DNA of 64,000 bases from Ricinus communis (GCF_019578655.1 NC_063261.1:28375126-28439125), one strand, 5' to 3'; counted from the stretch's first letter, positions 1 through 12,466 are shown. Numbers and translations are program-made. The notes: generated from the sequence alone by a model not told the origin.

Positions 1-153
1 TTATTACCTTCCACAGCTTAGATATCTAAAAGGGCAGAGATAATGTGTCTAACGTTTTAAAGAATATTGCTTTTTTTTTTTTTTTTTGGTGTTGATTATA
101 ACAGTGAACAAGATGAAGTTACAATATTGTGAAATTGTTCGTGCTTTCTGCAG

Positions 154-327
154 GCAATAGCAGATCAAACAAAGGCGGGATTTGGAAGCAGATTTTTCTC
201 TTCTCTGGCGTTGTTCATCTTTAAGACCAGTGTGAATAGATCCACAGCGTCATTGGCTTCATTTATGTTATGGTATTGCTGCTTGGTTTGGCTGGAAATG
301 AAATTCGGTGGAAGGGGAAGAACATAA
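154..327 (+). CDS. 3'-terminal exon of an unrecognised gene (57 codons plus stop)
   Basis: A good 3' splice site (pyrimidine-rich stretch, then CTTTCTGCAG) ends at 153. It is followed by 57 open codons to TAA at 325-327. The frame begins AIADQTKAGFGSRFF and contains two hydrophobic stretches: FFSSLALFIFKTSV, and ASFMLWYCCLVWLEMKF near the C terminus. This suggests the end of a membrane protein. The rest of the gene lies left of the window, with bases 1-153 being its last intron. I do not recognise the family. The phase of the exon is assumed from the only long open frame, so the identity is open. Exon status rests on the splice acceptor plus a composition richer in G+C than the flanks. Confidence 0.5.
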   Translation, partial: AIADQTKAGFGSRFFSSLALFIFKTSVNRSTASLASFMLWYCCLVWLEMKFGGRGRT

Positions 328-779
328 AGGAGACAACTTTTGTTTTTGTTTTTGTTTTTTAAAAATTCTAATAGAAAACTAAGATATCTATTTTTAAAAA
401 TATCTTATTTTATATAAATAGATAATATACATATTATTTATAATGAATTTAACTAAAAGCTTACAAACATACTTTCTCTAATTTATTTAATTTTTTAATA
501 AGTTTAAAAATAAAATTAAATCCGTACTGAAAAGATGAGCAGAATAAGAATCAAACGCCAACAATTCAAATCGATTTATACCCCAATTAGTATTAAAGTC
601 TTTTTTTTCCGTAACTAAATCTTTTGTTCTTTTAAGTTTCTCCCAACAGAACCAAAAGGACCAAACATAATTGGTTTTAGGTCCTCTTGAAATCCAAGTG
701 GTTCACTACCAAAACTTTGTGATTGTAGATGAGGGAGCAGACGCGAGTTTTTTATATTCCCATTTAGAGGTGCAGACGA
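328..779. other. A+T-rich 3' flank, no gene seen
   Basis: Downstream flank of the exon ending at 327. It contains T-runs and AAAATAAAAT-like stretches that could serve as a polyadenylation region. Nothing coding or repetitive is evident. Confidence 0.5.
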
Positions 780-1995
780 GCCCAGCTAAACCTTTCAATA
801 TTCAGGCTCGGTTTGGAAAAATTTAATTGAGCTCGAGCTTGGTTCAAGCTTAATAATTTCTTATATTTTAGAGCTCAAGCTCGACTTATTTTAATTTTGA
901 TATGTTTGAGTTCTGTTTGAGCTTGACTCGTAATTAGCTCGATAATATATATAAATGAATTGAACTCGAGCTCGGTATTTATATAAACAAGCTAAGCTAG
1001 AGCTCTGCTCGTCAAGTTCGTTAAGCAAGCTTGGTTTTACCAAATATGTAACTGTAAATTTTACAATCATAAATAAATTATACACAAAAATATACATATA
1101 AATTCAAAAACTAAAATAATTAAATCAAGTTCTTGATAAAAAAAAGAAAGAATTCAACAAACTCCATAGAATTCTATCTCAAACTCATTCCAAATCTATT
1201 AATAATTCGGTCAGTACTATGGATGCAAATGAGTCGAGCCTAGATTTATAAACTTCATATTAAACATATTACAACAATGTTTAATGTTAATTTATAATAG
1301 TTCTTACTCTAGTACCTTTACTTAATCAATTAGACTATAATACCTTTTATGTTAATTGATAAAGTTGTTAGTCCATTTACAAACTTCAAATTAAGCACAT
1401 TACAAAAATGTTTACTCATGCTTCATTAATTTATTAATATATAAACTATAATTTTTAAATATTTTTAAGCATTTGCATAATATATATTTGTTTATTTAAT
1501 GCTACGACTGTGTACTTTTATAGTAATATCTTTAAGCATTTCTAAAAATACGTAGTTTTATAGTAAAGCAATATAGTTTATGTTGATTTAAGTTAATTAT
1601 ATTATACATAAAAAATCTTATAGATAGTTTTTATTTTATTTATTTATGTATTTATTTATATTTCCTTTTCAATTAGAATATATTATTTATTTAATAATTT
1701 ATTGAGCTAATGTATGAGCTAGCTCGTGAGCTCCTTAAACGAGCCAGTTCAGAAACTCTTTAACGAGCCAGCTCGTGAGCTCATTAACGAGCTAGCTCAC
1801 GAGCTCCTTCAACGAGCTAGCTCACGAGCTCAGATGAGTCGAGCACTACTAAGCTCGAGTTTGGCTCGTTTAATAAATGAGCTCGAAAATAAAGCTTGAG
1901 CTCGACTCATTTATATTTATGAATGAACTCGATCGAGCTTTTACCGAGTCAAGTTTCGAATAGTTCGCGAGCGACTCAGCTTATTTAACCCTTAC
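780..1995. mobile_element. GAGCTC-rich non-autonomous element with inverted ends (hAT-MITE-like)
   Basis: The two ends (about 780-1030 and 1700-1990) are packed with GAGCTC, AAGCTCGAGC and GCTCGTTTA motifs in opposite orientation around an A+T-rich core. The right half repeats a short unit (ACGAGCTAGCTCACGAGCTC-like) several times at 1720-1830. Non-coding elements with this composition are widespread in dicots and are usually classed as hAT-derived. The outer ends and target duplication are eroded here, so class and boundaries are inferred. Confidence 0.45.
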
Positions 1996-2257
1996 TCCCA
2001 TCTATGCTCTTTAAATAAAATAAATTCTTATATAGACTTGATATATACACCATAACTAATAGGAGAGTAATATGTATGTATGAGTGTTATATACTTTAGT
2101 ACTAAATGATTGACATATACTTTATTTAAAATTAATAAATATGTGTTAATCATCTATCGGTTTGATATATCTATGAAAATATACACCAAATCCATGCAAG
2201 AACTTTCTTTTAAAAAATACTTTTTCTATTTTTCATAAAAAAAAGAAAAAATAGTCA

Positions 2258-2674
2258 ATTTACCCCATGAACTTAATATTAAAGAATTAAATAGACCCAA
2301 TTTATATTATTTTAGCAAATAGCTCTTTGAATTTATGTCTAAGGGTCAAATATATCCAATTTTATATTTTTCACTAAATACCTCTTGAACTTGTGTTCAA
2401 GGGTCAAGTACACCCAATTTAATTTTTAAAAAAAGTAAAATAACATTAGATTTGTAGATTTTAATTGAATTATAATAATTAAAAATAATATTTTATTTTA
2501 TTAATTATTAAAAAATTTAAATTAAATGTATTTGATCTTCGGACATAAATTTATGAAACTATTTGATGAAAAAGTTTAGATTGGGTGTATTTGGCCCTTA
2601 GACTTAAATTCAGGGTGCTATTTACTAAAAAAATTTAAATTAGATGCATATAAATTCAGGGAGAAATTGAGTTT
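2258..2674. mobile_element. MITE of about 0.4 kb with long inverted repeats
   Basis: The left end (TCAATTTACCCCATGAACTT) is matched in reverse complement by the right end (AAATTCAGGGAGAAATTGAG). Inside, GGGTCAA..CCCAATTT motifs on the left at 2340 and 2400 reappear inverted as TTGGGTGTATTTGGCCC near 2582. The element is non-coding. No clear target-site duplication was found, so superfamily is not assigned. Confidence 0.6.
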
Positions 2675-3237
2675 TGTCTAAAAACAAAATCTTTCTTATC
2701 TCTCCCTCTCTCATAGTTCTTCTTCTTCCCTTCTCCAAATAGCAAACAAAAATGCCGCGAAATTTCCATCATACTCTGGATGACTTGAAAATGTAAAAAA
2801 AAGCGTGTCTTTTCTAACTTAAATTTTTGAAACTATTCAATAACTAGCTTGAATCTGAAATCTCTTCTAAAATCCCTAGCCTGCACATGTTTTTGTTTCA
2901 TTTTTTTTTCTGTTCTACTTTTAGCTGGATTCAGATTCTTATTTGAATCAGAATAATTCAGGTTTTGCGTTCGTTTGTGATGCCTACAACACTTTCTCTG
3001 TAATAGCTAGTTCAACAAGCTTGAACCGCATTTTGCGTCTATGCCGTTTTCGTTGATTTCAGATATTGCGTTTATGAAGATAATTGCTGTGTCTTTGATA
3101 ATAAGCTTGCAGTTTGCGTGATTCTGCATCATAATAACGACTTTCCATTTTTGAAAATGAACTTGAATCTCATTCTTTTAAAAGCTTTTTTGAAAACCTC
3201 AGTTGATTTTTGTATCTTTGAAGTGTTTGCTATATGT

Positions 3238-3243
<6 letters not shown>

Positions 3244-3296
<53 letters not shown>
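3244..3296. repeat. Compound microsatellite (CA)n(TA)n
   Basis: About 12 CA units run directly into about 14 TA units, just upstream of the first coding exon of the 3328-4738 gene, probably in its 5' UTR or leader intron. Confidence 0.95.
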
Positions 3297-3327
3297 CTGA
3301 AGCTGTTTATTTTATAGGCCTGCCTTG

Positions 3328-4738
3328 ATGGAGAATGCCAAGTTTGAATACTGCAGCATTAACAACTTGCCTGTGGATTCCTCTCTGACTAAAATTGACG
3401 ATTCTGAATTTCTCCGTCGATCAGAAGGTAGCTCTATCTCGTCACTTTTGTTGAGCATGTTTGTTAATTGTTATGCTAATTATTTGTTATTAATAGCAGA
3501 TTCAAAATTATACAGCATGTTGAGTGATGAAACTGTATACTATTTTATTGCGAGGAAAGTGACGGTTTTACGCTCATGTTTGAGTAAGAATGTGGATTGT
3601 GGCTTGAAAATCGCTCTCATGGTAATCAAGTGCTCTTTTCTGGATCTATCTTGTTTACAGAACTTCCAGGCTTATTTTTTGTTTTTGTTCTTTCTCCTTT
3701 TCTCCTTTCTCTTGCAGTATGCAGCAGGGAAGTGTGTTTCTGTGGAACAATGCTCAGGTTTGCTTAGCAATATGCACGAGAATTTCAAGTTCTCTGTAAC
3801 AAGTTTACCTGATCTCTGTAATCTCTATTTACGTCGATTTGTTCCAAGTTGTTAAGTTCGTTGGATGTTAATTGATTTAATATTATACATTTATATATGG
3901 TTTAGGAAGAAGCAGAGGAATGCAGGAAAGAAGGAATGTTTTCCATTGCATTAATCACGACGATACAGATCTTGCTCTGGATTGTTTGAAGGAATTATAT
4001 GCTGTAGCCGTGAGATTAAATGAACAACAGAGGGAAGAGTTGGGACTTACTAATGAGCGAGTATATGAGCTGCTCGCTCACTGCGCCTTCAGAGAAGTGA
4101 GAGAATAAATCTTTTTGAGATTTAGATTTTCCCTTTTGACTTAAGATATCATTTTCATTCATCCTTCTATTATGCAGGCTGTGTTGCCACACAGGACTGC
4201 TAACCGAAGCATTTCATATCGCCACGGTGTAGCTTGTGATAGAGGTGGAAATGATGGAGGAGTTGGAGGTTCTAGTGGAAATGGGTCTGGTAGTGGTGCA
4301 GGTGCTGGTGCTGATGGTGCAGGTGCTGGGGGTGCTGGTGGTGGTGGGGGTGGTGGCGGAGGCGGAGGCGGAGGTGGAGGTGGAGGTGGAGGTGCCAATT
4401 TCGTAGACATTTCAATTCCAACATTCTTAAGGACCCCTGGAAACCCGTTGCAACTATTGGGCCACTTTCTGTTGTTTCCAGAAATGAATCGGAATCAGGT
4501 CCTCACCGCCCTCCACCATGTGTGGTGTGACTACGCAAATGAGCAGCCACGCCAGAATATCACTCTGGAGACTGTGTGGCCAGGTCACATGGTTATCTTT
4601 CGAGGTCTGCTGAATGTGTACGAGCTTGACCCTGTTGAAGAGGATTATGAAGAATTGGAATTTGAAGGTGATTGGGCGTCCTTCCAATATAGGATTGAGC
4701 AGGTTATCGTTGAACCATTGGGAGCTCGATACATCTGA
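3328..4738 (+). CDS. Unrecognised five-exon gene, 338 aa, with long polyglycine tract
   Basis: Reconstructed exons are 3328-3427, 3497-3621, 3718-3757, 3906-4096 and 4178-4738. All introns are GT-AG and short (69-148 bp), and phases join to one 1017-nt frame with no internal stop. The start is the ATG after an upstream acceptor (TTTATAG at 3317), so an upstream non-coding exon is likely. The N-terminal half (residues 1-152) is ordinary globular sequence with a helix-like region LYAVAVRLNEQQREELGLTN. Residues about 174-224 are Gly/Ala/Ser-rich and end in roughly 20 consecutive glycines. The C-terminal 115 residues are well structured, with an acidic patch (DPVEEDYEELEFEGDW) and ending LGARYI. 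I recognise no domain. Consistent phasing and a polyadenylation signal argue for a real gene; expression is unproven. Confidence 0.65.
4334..4393 (+). repeat. Coding (GGN)n repeat, polyglycine
   Basis: Runs of GGT, GGC and GGA codons inside the last exon of the 3328-4738 gene encode about 20 glycines. It is G-rich on the plus strand. The opposite strand reads as polyproline by chance and is not a gene. Confidence 0.9.
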
Positions 4739-4882
4739 AAAGTGACAAAAGATATCTTCTCAGTGCATTTTTCTTTTTCTTCCTCTGAACTTCGTTTTAG
4801 TTAGAAATTGTTTCAGAAACTCTAGTCAGAAAGTTTCATCTTTCAATATTGTTTTAGGAATTGGATTCATATGTTTGACAGA

Positions 4883-4888
4883 AATAAA
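4883..4888 (+). terminator. AATAAA polyadenylation signal
   Basis: A perfect AATAAA lies about 145 bases after the TGA of the five-exon gene, at the usual distance for a plant 3' UTR. Confidence 0.5.
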
Positions 4889-5519
4889 GAAACTATACAC
4901 ATACAGATTACCATTGAATATTGGACTATTTTGTATATATCGTGAATCTTTAATACTTTTACATGAACATTGGACTCTGTTTTGTAGATCATTAGTTTTG
5001 AGTACGTCATTGGACTCTACGTTCTATATCATGAATATTAACTATTTTTAATCGTCGGCCTTAATTAAAAGTTAACAGAAATATGCATGACAAAATCAAT
5101 TAGAAAAAACAGTTAGCCTTATAAAAAAGAAGTTACTAAATATATGGCCCCTGCCTTATCATAATAACAAAATATTGCATGCTTGCGTGATATTTATAAT
5201 GAAATTTTTATATTATAACAAATAAGAAAATGACATATAATTTATTTTTTTTAAATATTCTAATATTATATAAAAATAATTATATAATATCAATTGATTC
5301 ATAAAATATTTTTAATTGTATATATTAATTACTTCAGCAATAGGAGGATCATAAAAAAAATATAAAAAAACCTGAAAACGACATGCACGATTTAATGTTG
5401 GTAATATTATAACTATATTAATCCTAATGGGTAGAATTTCATTATTTAATAAAATAATAATAATTCATTATCCATTAATTAAATCAGTAAGTGAAAATAT
5501 TGTTTCATTCTGATCTATT

Positions 5520-5683
5520 CTAAAAAATAAGTTGATATATTAAAAAAAATTAAGAAGAATATTTAAAAATATTTAATTTATTATTATTTTTTAAAAATTA
5601 TAAATAAATTTTAAATTTTAAATTTTTATTAAATTTTATCAATAATCTATATTAATAATAATCGCACAATGCACTAATAGATA
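5520..5683 (+). mobile_element. Helitron-like relic, 3' end on plus strand
   Basis: The stretch ends in a short hairpin (GCACAATGC) followed by CTAA and then T, as expected of a Helitron 3' end. The preceding A+T-rich DNA (AAAAAATTAAGAA..., TTTTTATTAAATT) matches the reverse complement of the left part of the element at 24237-24964. The 5' end is not identifiable. Confidence 0.45.
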
Positions 5684-6227
5684 ACTAATTTATATTTTTA
5701 ATAATAAATTTTATTTTTATTAGTTTAATTTTCTCTCATCATTTTCTTTAAATAACGACATATTTTTCAGTTGATTTTGCCAATTTTTTCTTTTTCTTTT
5801 TTCTTACTTTTTTCTTTTTAGACTTTTAACGATATCTGTTTTTAGTTGCCAAATTTTCTTTACCGCTCTTCAACTTTTGTCTCCAAATCTTTTCCATTCT
5901 TTTCTCTCTTTCTATATTTCTTTCCGTGCTTTCTATTTTAACTTTTTAATTTTTTAATTCTTTTTTTTCACCTTTTATTTTTTTCTTTCTTTTTCTCTTT
6001 CCTTTGATTTTTTTCTTCATCATTATCTTTCCTAATATTTACATAAATAGTGTTTCGATTTTTATATTTTTTTATCATTTTGGTGTTGAATAATTTTTCA
6101 TAAATGTTTGAACTTTAAAAATATAATTATTAAATACCAGATTGTACAAAATTTTTTATTTTTATAATTAAAGAATTATGATGATCTTGAGTTTTCTAAA
6201 TTTAATATTTTCACATTTAAAATTGAT

Positions 6228-6873
6228 AATACTAATTGTTTACTTGTACGTTGTATAATTATTATTATTATATAATTATAAAACTAAATTTATAAATAAA
6301 TTTAATAGGCTATTCATCGTATTTAAAAATAATAGCAAAACTAGCTATTTTAATTATTTTCTTGAGAATTTTAATATTTTAACATTCTATTATGTATTAA
6401 TATAAAAATTATTCTAAAAATATTTATTAATTAATTATAATATTATATAAATTAATATTATCAATTTAATTGATATTAATATTTTTAGAATGAAAAAATA
6501 ATTAAAATTTAATTTATTAGTAAATATAATAGTTAATATTATCTAATTAGAAAACTAATTTATTAGTTAATATAATATTAAAATATTTTAAAGATAATTA
6601 TTATATAATTATAAAACCAATTTATTATTAATATGCTATTTCTTAATATTAAAATCAGTATTTAATTAGAAATTTAACTTATTAATCAATAAATTAATAA
6701 AAAATCATAAAATTACACATAAGCTTGAATCTCATATATCAAAACTAAATACATGTCAAAATAAAAATAAGTACATATGTCAAAATACAAATCCTATATG
6801 TCAAAAAATGGACACATATAAAAAAAATTTAGATTTTAAAAATTAATATATATATATATATATATATATAAAT
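6228..6873 (-). mobile_element. Helitron-like relic, minus orientation
   Basis: It shares the layout of the 23558-24964 elements. The left end has a small hairpin (TACGTTGTA) and ATTATTATTAT. The middle holds repeated TTAATATAATATTAAAATAT, then the conserved ATTACACATAAGCTTGAATC and several ATGTCAAAA motifs. The right end is TTAATATATATAT. Diverged and non-coding. Confidence 0.5.
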
Positions 6874-8787
6874 TCTATCTTATTTAAAATTAATTATTTA
6901 ATTAATAATTATTTTCATTAAAAGTAAATTTAACTATAAATTTTCTAATTTATTTTAGGAAGCTTAACTAAAGAATTCTGAATTTGAAAATAAAAATTTG
7001 GCTACAATATAATTATTCCCATGAAAGCCCGTTTACATTATATTGATTGAAATCTATAAAATTTATAGAATTTATTTACAAAATTTAAAGATTATGTACT
7101 TTGAATGAAATGAAAGTTAATTTAGAATTCTACTTATTTAAACTTATGTAAAATTGGTAAAATTAGTTATAGGTAAATTAAATTCTACCAAAATAAATAG
7201 AATTTTAAAATGAATTTCACATTAATTTGTTAATATATTTTATAATATTAAAATATCTCATTCAACTTTATTATTTATTCAGTTTTATTTTATCTTTTCT
7301 TTTATGTATTTTTTCAAATGAAATGAATTATTTAATAGATTTTAACTAAATATAGTATAAAAAAGAAAGAGCTATTATTAGCTAGATTAACTGTATATAT
7401 AGCAATTAACACGTAAGTAAATAAATGTAAATATATTTTATATTTTTTAAATTATTTAATATTAATAAATATATATTATTTTCAATTTAATATAAAAAAT
7501 ATATATGCCAAAAGTTTTTCTAAACTAGGAAATTCTTAGCCTACACAAGAAGTGATGTGTATATCATTAACTTCAAAACGGGGTCCAAAACAATTTCCTT
7601 TTAGGTTTAGATTATTTTAGAAATAAAGTCGACCCTAACCACGTGCTCGGATTTAATTTAACCACTTGTTAAATCTATGGATATTTTAGTTCAAATTTTA
7701 CATATTTATCTTAAATTAGTTTTTTTTTTATTTATAAAAATGAGAATGAGAGTACACACTCCTTAAAAGGAGAGTATATATAATAAGAAAATAAAAATAT
7801 TAATTTTTATATTAAATTAATTATATAAATTTAAAAATATAAATTAATATTTAAAAACACACAAAAAAAAAAATTGCTATTTTTTACTCATCTTTTGATC
7901 CCTTAATTGACATGTTTCTGGTCTCTCTGATAAATTTCTTTTGTCCTTTTATGATGTACTATGAGATTTTAGGGTTTCTTCGTGTGTATTTGATAAGCCT
8001 ACTAGCTTTGGATAGTATACAGCTTATATGATATGTTTTTTTCAAATTAAATATTTAATTAAAATCTTTATTATAAGAAAACAATACAAAGTACCAAAAT
8101 TTGCCCAAATTTGTCTAAGAGTTTGACTTCACTGTTGTGTGTTGTATTTATTCTAAAATTGGTAAACCGTATAATTTAATCAGGTGGCAAGTACCCTATC
8201 CACTGAAACTGATCTACGAGTGGGGTCCACATTTACTTATTGAAATTTATAACTATTAAACTCTAAAAAGATTAACTAAAACTGAAAATGGAAGCTCAAC
8301 TTCATAAATATAAAAGAAATCTATAATAATGCAAATACAAAGCAGCAATTGAACTAAAAGAATGTGATAAAATCTAACTCAACTGATTGAAAATTAAAAG
8401 TATAAATTAAAAAATTATTACAGGTTTATATATCTGATACCTAAAACAAATGTCTAGTAATATAAATTTAAATTCTACTCAAACTCATCATAAGTATGAA
8501 AAAGCCCAAACCTTCTTAAACTCAATTAATATATTTTCTAAAGAGCAATTTCTTGGTGGTTATTAAAAGTTTCACTAGTTACATTATTTATTTGATTACC
8601 AAAACCCTTATTTTATTTCATATCTGATAATTGGTTAAAGGATAGTCAGCTATTTAGAGTAATCTTCTAGTTGTATTAAGCTATAAAGTTCTTACAAAAT
8701 ATTAGTATGGCACCCAATTATGGTGTTCGTTACTTGCTTCAATGGTTAAGTCATTAAAGATATCTTCAAAATTTAGAAAATTGAGTT

Positions 8788-10036
8788 AATTTCGGTATGC
8801 CAGCATAATTAGATAAGACATAAATTTACATAAAATTATAAAATGATAAATTCTAAAATTTTCTACTGCGGAGATTCTAGAATTTTAAAAGTTAACAAAC
8901 CAATAAAATTAGTTACATTTAACCCGAAAATGAAGGAATCGGGCTGCTAAAGGAAAAGAACTGCAGAAAAACTAACAACACTTGAAAAACAGTTAAATTG
9001 AGACTGTCAGTGTCGAGAGTGAATTAAAATCATAAATCCAAAAACGAATACAATTACTTCAGTAAAGCATTTGCTTAATTAAAATAAAATACTAAGTCGT
9101 GCAAAAATACGTGTGATGCTATGTTTCTATAAAATAAAATAAATTTTACATACTACGGGATGGAGTACCTTAGTAGAACCCTAACCCCCAACACTAACAG
9201 TCTCGGTTTTCTTATTCCAACGAAACTGGCGCTGAGAGAGCAAAGCTCGACCAGGGTTCTTAAATCCAGTGTGGTCACTTAAATTTTCAATAAAGCCGGC
9301 GCCGAGAGAGCAACGCTCGACCAAGGACCTTTACTCCGGCAAACACACTCTACTCAGCCCAGAGAGTTAAACTCGACTAGGGCAAGTCCTAAATCATTCT
9401 TCCACTATCTGACTCAGATCCATACTGGTGCGCATGTGGTCCTGATGCAACCCATCAGGTGGCATGTTCTACTTCCGTCTCATCCCAAGTCATCATGCAA
9501 TCATAAAATCAATGATGAAGAAAATGATTATATGAATAGTAAATAAATGAATAATTTAAATCTATAATCAATTAATCACAATTGCTATTTAAAATCTTCG
9601 CATGATATATGCATAACAGATATATGACTTTAACTCACAGTTCTGATTACCTCATAGCTCTGCTCCAATGCCTCGGGTGGAGCGAGTTGAACTGGCGGAT
9701 TATCGAGACACTTAATCACTCGGTCGACTCATCTCCAGCCGCCGGAGTCCGATCGATGATCCGAGCGTGCCTACGGACTCGAGACAACGCGCTGATGACG
9801 ATTCCAGCTTTCGATCCTCTGATCCGACCCCTGATCATCCGGAAAAATTTACGGACGATCTTGGCCGTCGATTTTCAAATGGAATGCAATCGCTGTGAAA
9901 CTGGTGCCAATAGAAAGCTTGAGTTGAGGAGAGTCCGGATATGTCCTCTGATCGTCGGAAGCTCAAATGACACCAGCCGAAAAAGTGAATAATCCAAACT
10001 GCCTCTATACTTTTCACCTTGTTGGATTTTGCAATT
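8788..10036 (-). repeat. Left arm of a large inverted repeat of LTR sequence
   Basis: This arm is the imperfect reverse complement of 11078-12295, with long matching blocks over its whole length (for example TAATTTCGGTATGCCAGC at the outer end and GTTGGATTTTGCAATT at the inner end). It therefore carries Ty3/gypsy LTR sequence in minus orientation. The G+C-richer open frame inside it (9609-9992) is LTR sequence, not a gene. The arm stops short of the LTR 3' terminus that is present on the right side. Confidence 0.8.
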
Positions 10037-10439
10037 CCGAACTACCCTACACTACCCCTATATTAATAATAATAATGTTAGTAATAATTAATAACGAGTT
10101 TTTACTTAGATTAATTTTACTTCATTTTAATTAATTTAATTGGGATGATTTAAAATAGAATATTAATGCTAGACAAAAATAAGGGATTCTTTTTCTATAT
10201 CTAATTAGTTTGACTTTCAAGAAATTAATTAAGTAAATTCCTTGAAAAATAAATTATATTTTTGGTCACTTAATTTTCTTCCCATATGAATATATGAATA
10301 AAATTATATATTTGAAATTTATGAAAGAATTAGTAAATAATATTTTTATAAAAGAATTTATTGGGGAATGACAAATTTTAATTAGCAAATGGTGTTAGGT
10401 TAAATTGAAAAATAGTTAGCAAATTGATTACTTAAATTA

Positions 10440-12466
10440 ATTAAGTGTTAGGATTAATTTGATAATAAATTTTGGAATAAGGGCTAAAGGTTTAATTTTA
10501 TTAATATAGGATTTTAATGAAAATTTGCATGGTTGGTATTTTTGTAATTAAATATGTCGGTAAGGGCATTTTAGTAATTTCACTTTTGAAATCAGGGTAA
10601 ATAAGTAATTCTCTATTTTCAATAATTTTAATTTGACCCAAATTAAATAGTTAGGGGCTTAATTGAAAAGCTAAAGAAAAGTTGGAGGGTTAAACAGAAA
10701 TTTTTACAGGGTGAAATTGTTAGTAACTAAAAAGATGAGGGACTAAATGGTAAAGAAGAAAAGTTTGGGGACCTAATGGCGATAAGGAAAGGAAAAGAAA
10801 GGAAGAAAGAAATCGGGGAGAGAGATCATGGGGAGAAGAAGGACTCGGCTGCCGACAATGGCGGAAGGAGAAGAAAGCTTGTCGTTGGCGAGCTCGTTGG
10901 TGCCTGTGGCGGCAGTGAACGGCGACGGTAGGCGATGGAAAACAACCAGAAATAACAACCGTTTCTTGCTGCCATTCATGGAGTTTCCGCGACCATTTGC
11001 GGCATTCTTAGGATTAAAATTATCGACAACTTATGGGCTTCCTTTTTTGACCATCGCCATCCCTTGAGGCTGCCAAAATTGCATAATCCGACGAGGTGAA
11101 AAGCATAGGGGTAGTTCAGATTTTTCACTTTTTTGACTAGTGCTGTTGATCTTCTGACGATCATAGGACATATCCGGACTCTCCTCAGCTCAAGCTTTCT
11201 ATTGGCACCAGTTTCGCAGCTATCGGACTTTGTTTGAAAATCGACGACCGAGATCGTCCGTAAATTTCTCAGGATGATCAGTGGTCGGATTAGAGGATCG
11301 GAAGCTGAATCGTCATCAGGCGTTGTCTCGAGTCCGTAGGTGCACTCGGATAGTCGACCGAGTGATCAAGCGTCTCGATAATCCGCCAGTTCGACTCGCT
11401 CCACCCGAGGCATCAGAGTAGAGCTAGAAGATTGTCAGAACTATGAGTTAAAGTCATATATCTGTTATGCATGTGTTAATGCGCATATTTTAAATAACAA
11501 TTGTGATTAATTGATTATAGATTTTAAATTATTCATTTATTTACTATTCATATATATCATTTTTTTCATCATTGATTTTATGATTGTATGATGACTCGGG
11601 ATGATACGACAGTAGAACATACCACCTGATGGGTTGCATCAAGACTGCATGCGCACCGGTATGAATCTGAGTCAGGTAATGGAAGAATGATTTAGGACTT
11701 GCCCTGGTCGAGTTTAACTATTTGGGCTGAGTAGAGTGTGTTTGCCGGAGTAAAGGTCTCTGGTCGAGCATTGTTCTCTAGGCGCCGACTTTATTGGAAA
11801 TTTAAGTGACCACACTAGATTTAAGGACCCTGGTTGAGCTTCACTCTCTGGGCGCCAGTTCTGTTGGAATGAGAAAGCCGAGATTGTTAGTATTGGGGTT
11901 AGGGTTCTACTGAGGTACTTCGTCCCGTAGTATATAAAATTTATTTTATTTTATAGAAACATAGCATCACACGTATTTTTGCACGACTTAGTATTTTATT
12001 TTAATTAAGCAAATCTTTACTGAAGTAATCGTATTCATTTTTGGATATATGATTTTAACTCATTCTCGAGACTGACAGTCTCAATTTAACTGTTTTTCAG
12101 GTGTTGTTAGTTTTTCTACTGTTCTTTTCCTCTAGCATCCCGATTCCTTCATCTTCGAGTCAAATGTAATTGAGTTTATTGGTATGTTGACTTTTAAAAT
12201 TCTAGAATCTCCACAGTAGAAATTTTCGAAACTTATCATTTTATAATTTCATGTAAATCTAGGTCTTACCTAATTATGCTGGCAGACCGAAATTAAAATG
12301 TAGTATCTGACAGTTAAGGTTACTTATGGAATATTGCAATATGGATAGAATTTGGATTACAATTTTTTTGAGTTAATAAATTGTCAAGCTTACTACGGGA
12401 ATTTGATGGCCTTAAGCTTACCCATTCCCTAGTGCCAGTCACGGGCCCACGGATCGGGTCGTGACA
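10440..12466 (+). mobile_element. Ty3/gypsy LTR, plus orientation (start approximate)
   Basis: The 3' terminus is precise: GGGTCGTGACA ends at 12466 and is followed after four bases by a tRNA primer site. The body carries long, partly G+C-rich segments with repeated TGGTCGAGC...CTCTGGGCGCC motifs (11760-11850). A TATATAAAA at 11930 could be the LTR TATA box. The purine-rich stretch at 10730-10830 (AAGTTTGGGGACC, GGAAAGGAAAAG) is typical of such LTRs. I could not identify the 5' TG, so the start is a guess. No gag-pol follows. Confidence 0.55.
11078..12295 (+). repeat. Right arm of the large inverted repeat
   Basis: This is the partner of 8788-10036, separated from it by about 1.04 kb. It forms the 3' two-thirds of the plus-oriented LTR. 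Sequence agreement is clear but imperfect, with many substitutions and small indels. Any transcript crossing both arms could fold into a stem of about 1.2 kb. Confidence 0.8.

Larger units (their letters stand above)
4889..8787. other. 3.9-kb A+T-rich intergenic region
   Basis: No coding frame is supported. It holds a pyrimidine-rich stretch at about 5700-6010, two Helitron-like relics annotated separately, a TA run at 6848-6870, and otherwise unstructured A+T-rich DNA. From 8240 to 8787 I see nothing recognisable. Confidence 0.6.

Noticed and set aside
3118..3300. Open frame ending in alternating His-Thr and Ile-Tyr
   Set aside because: The tail is the CA/TA microsatellite; the rest has no exon signals.
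4159..4410. Minus-strand open frame encoding a polyproline protein
   Set aside because: It is the reverse complement of the coding GGN repeat of the 3328-4738 gene; proline codons CCN mirror glycine GGN.
9609..9992. 127-codon plus-strand frame of higher G+C
   Set aside because: It lies in the left arm of the inverted LTR repeat and its mirror at 11160-11440 is not open in the same way, so it is LTR sequence.
10828..11067. 79-codon frame starting MGRRRTRLPTMAEGEE
   Set aside because: Short LTR-internal frame in the loop of the inverted repeat, overlapped by an opposite-strand frame of similar length; no family match.
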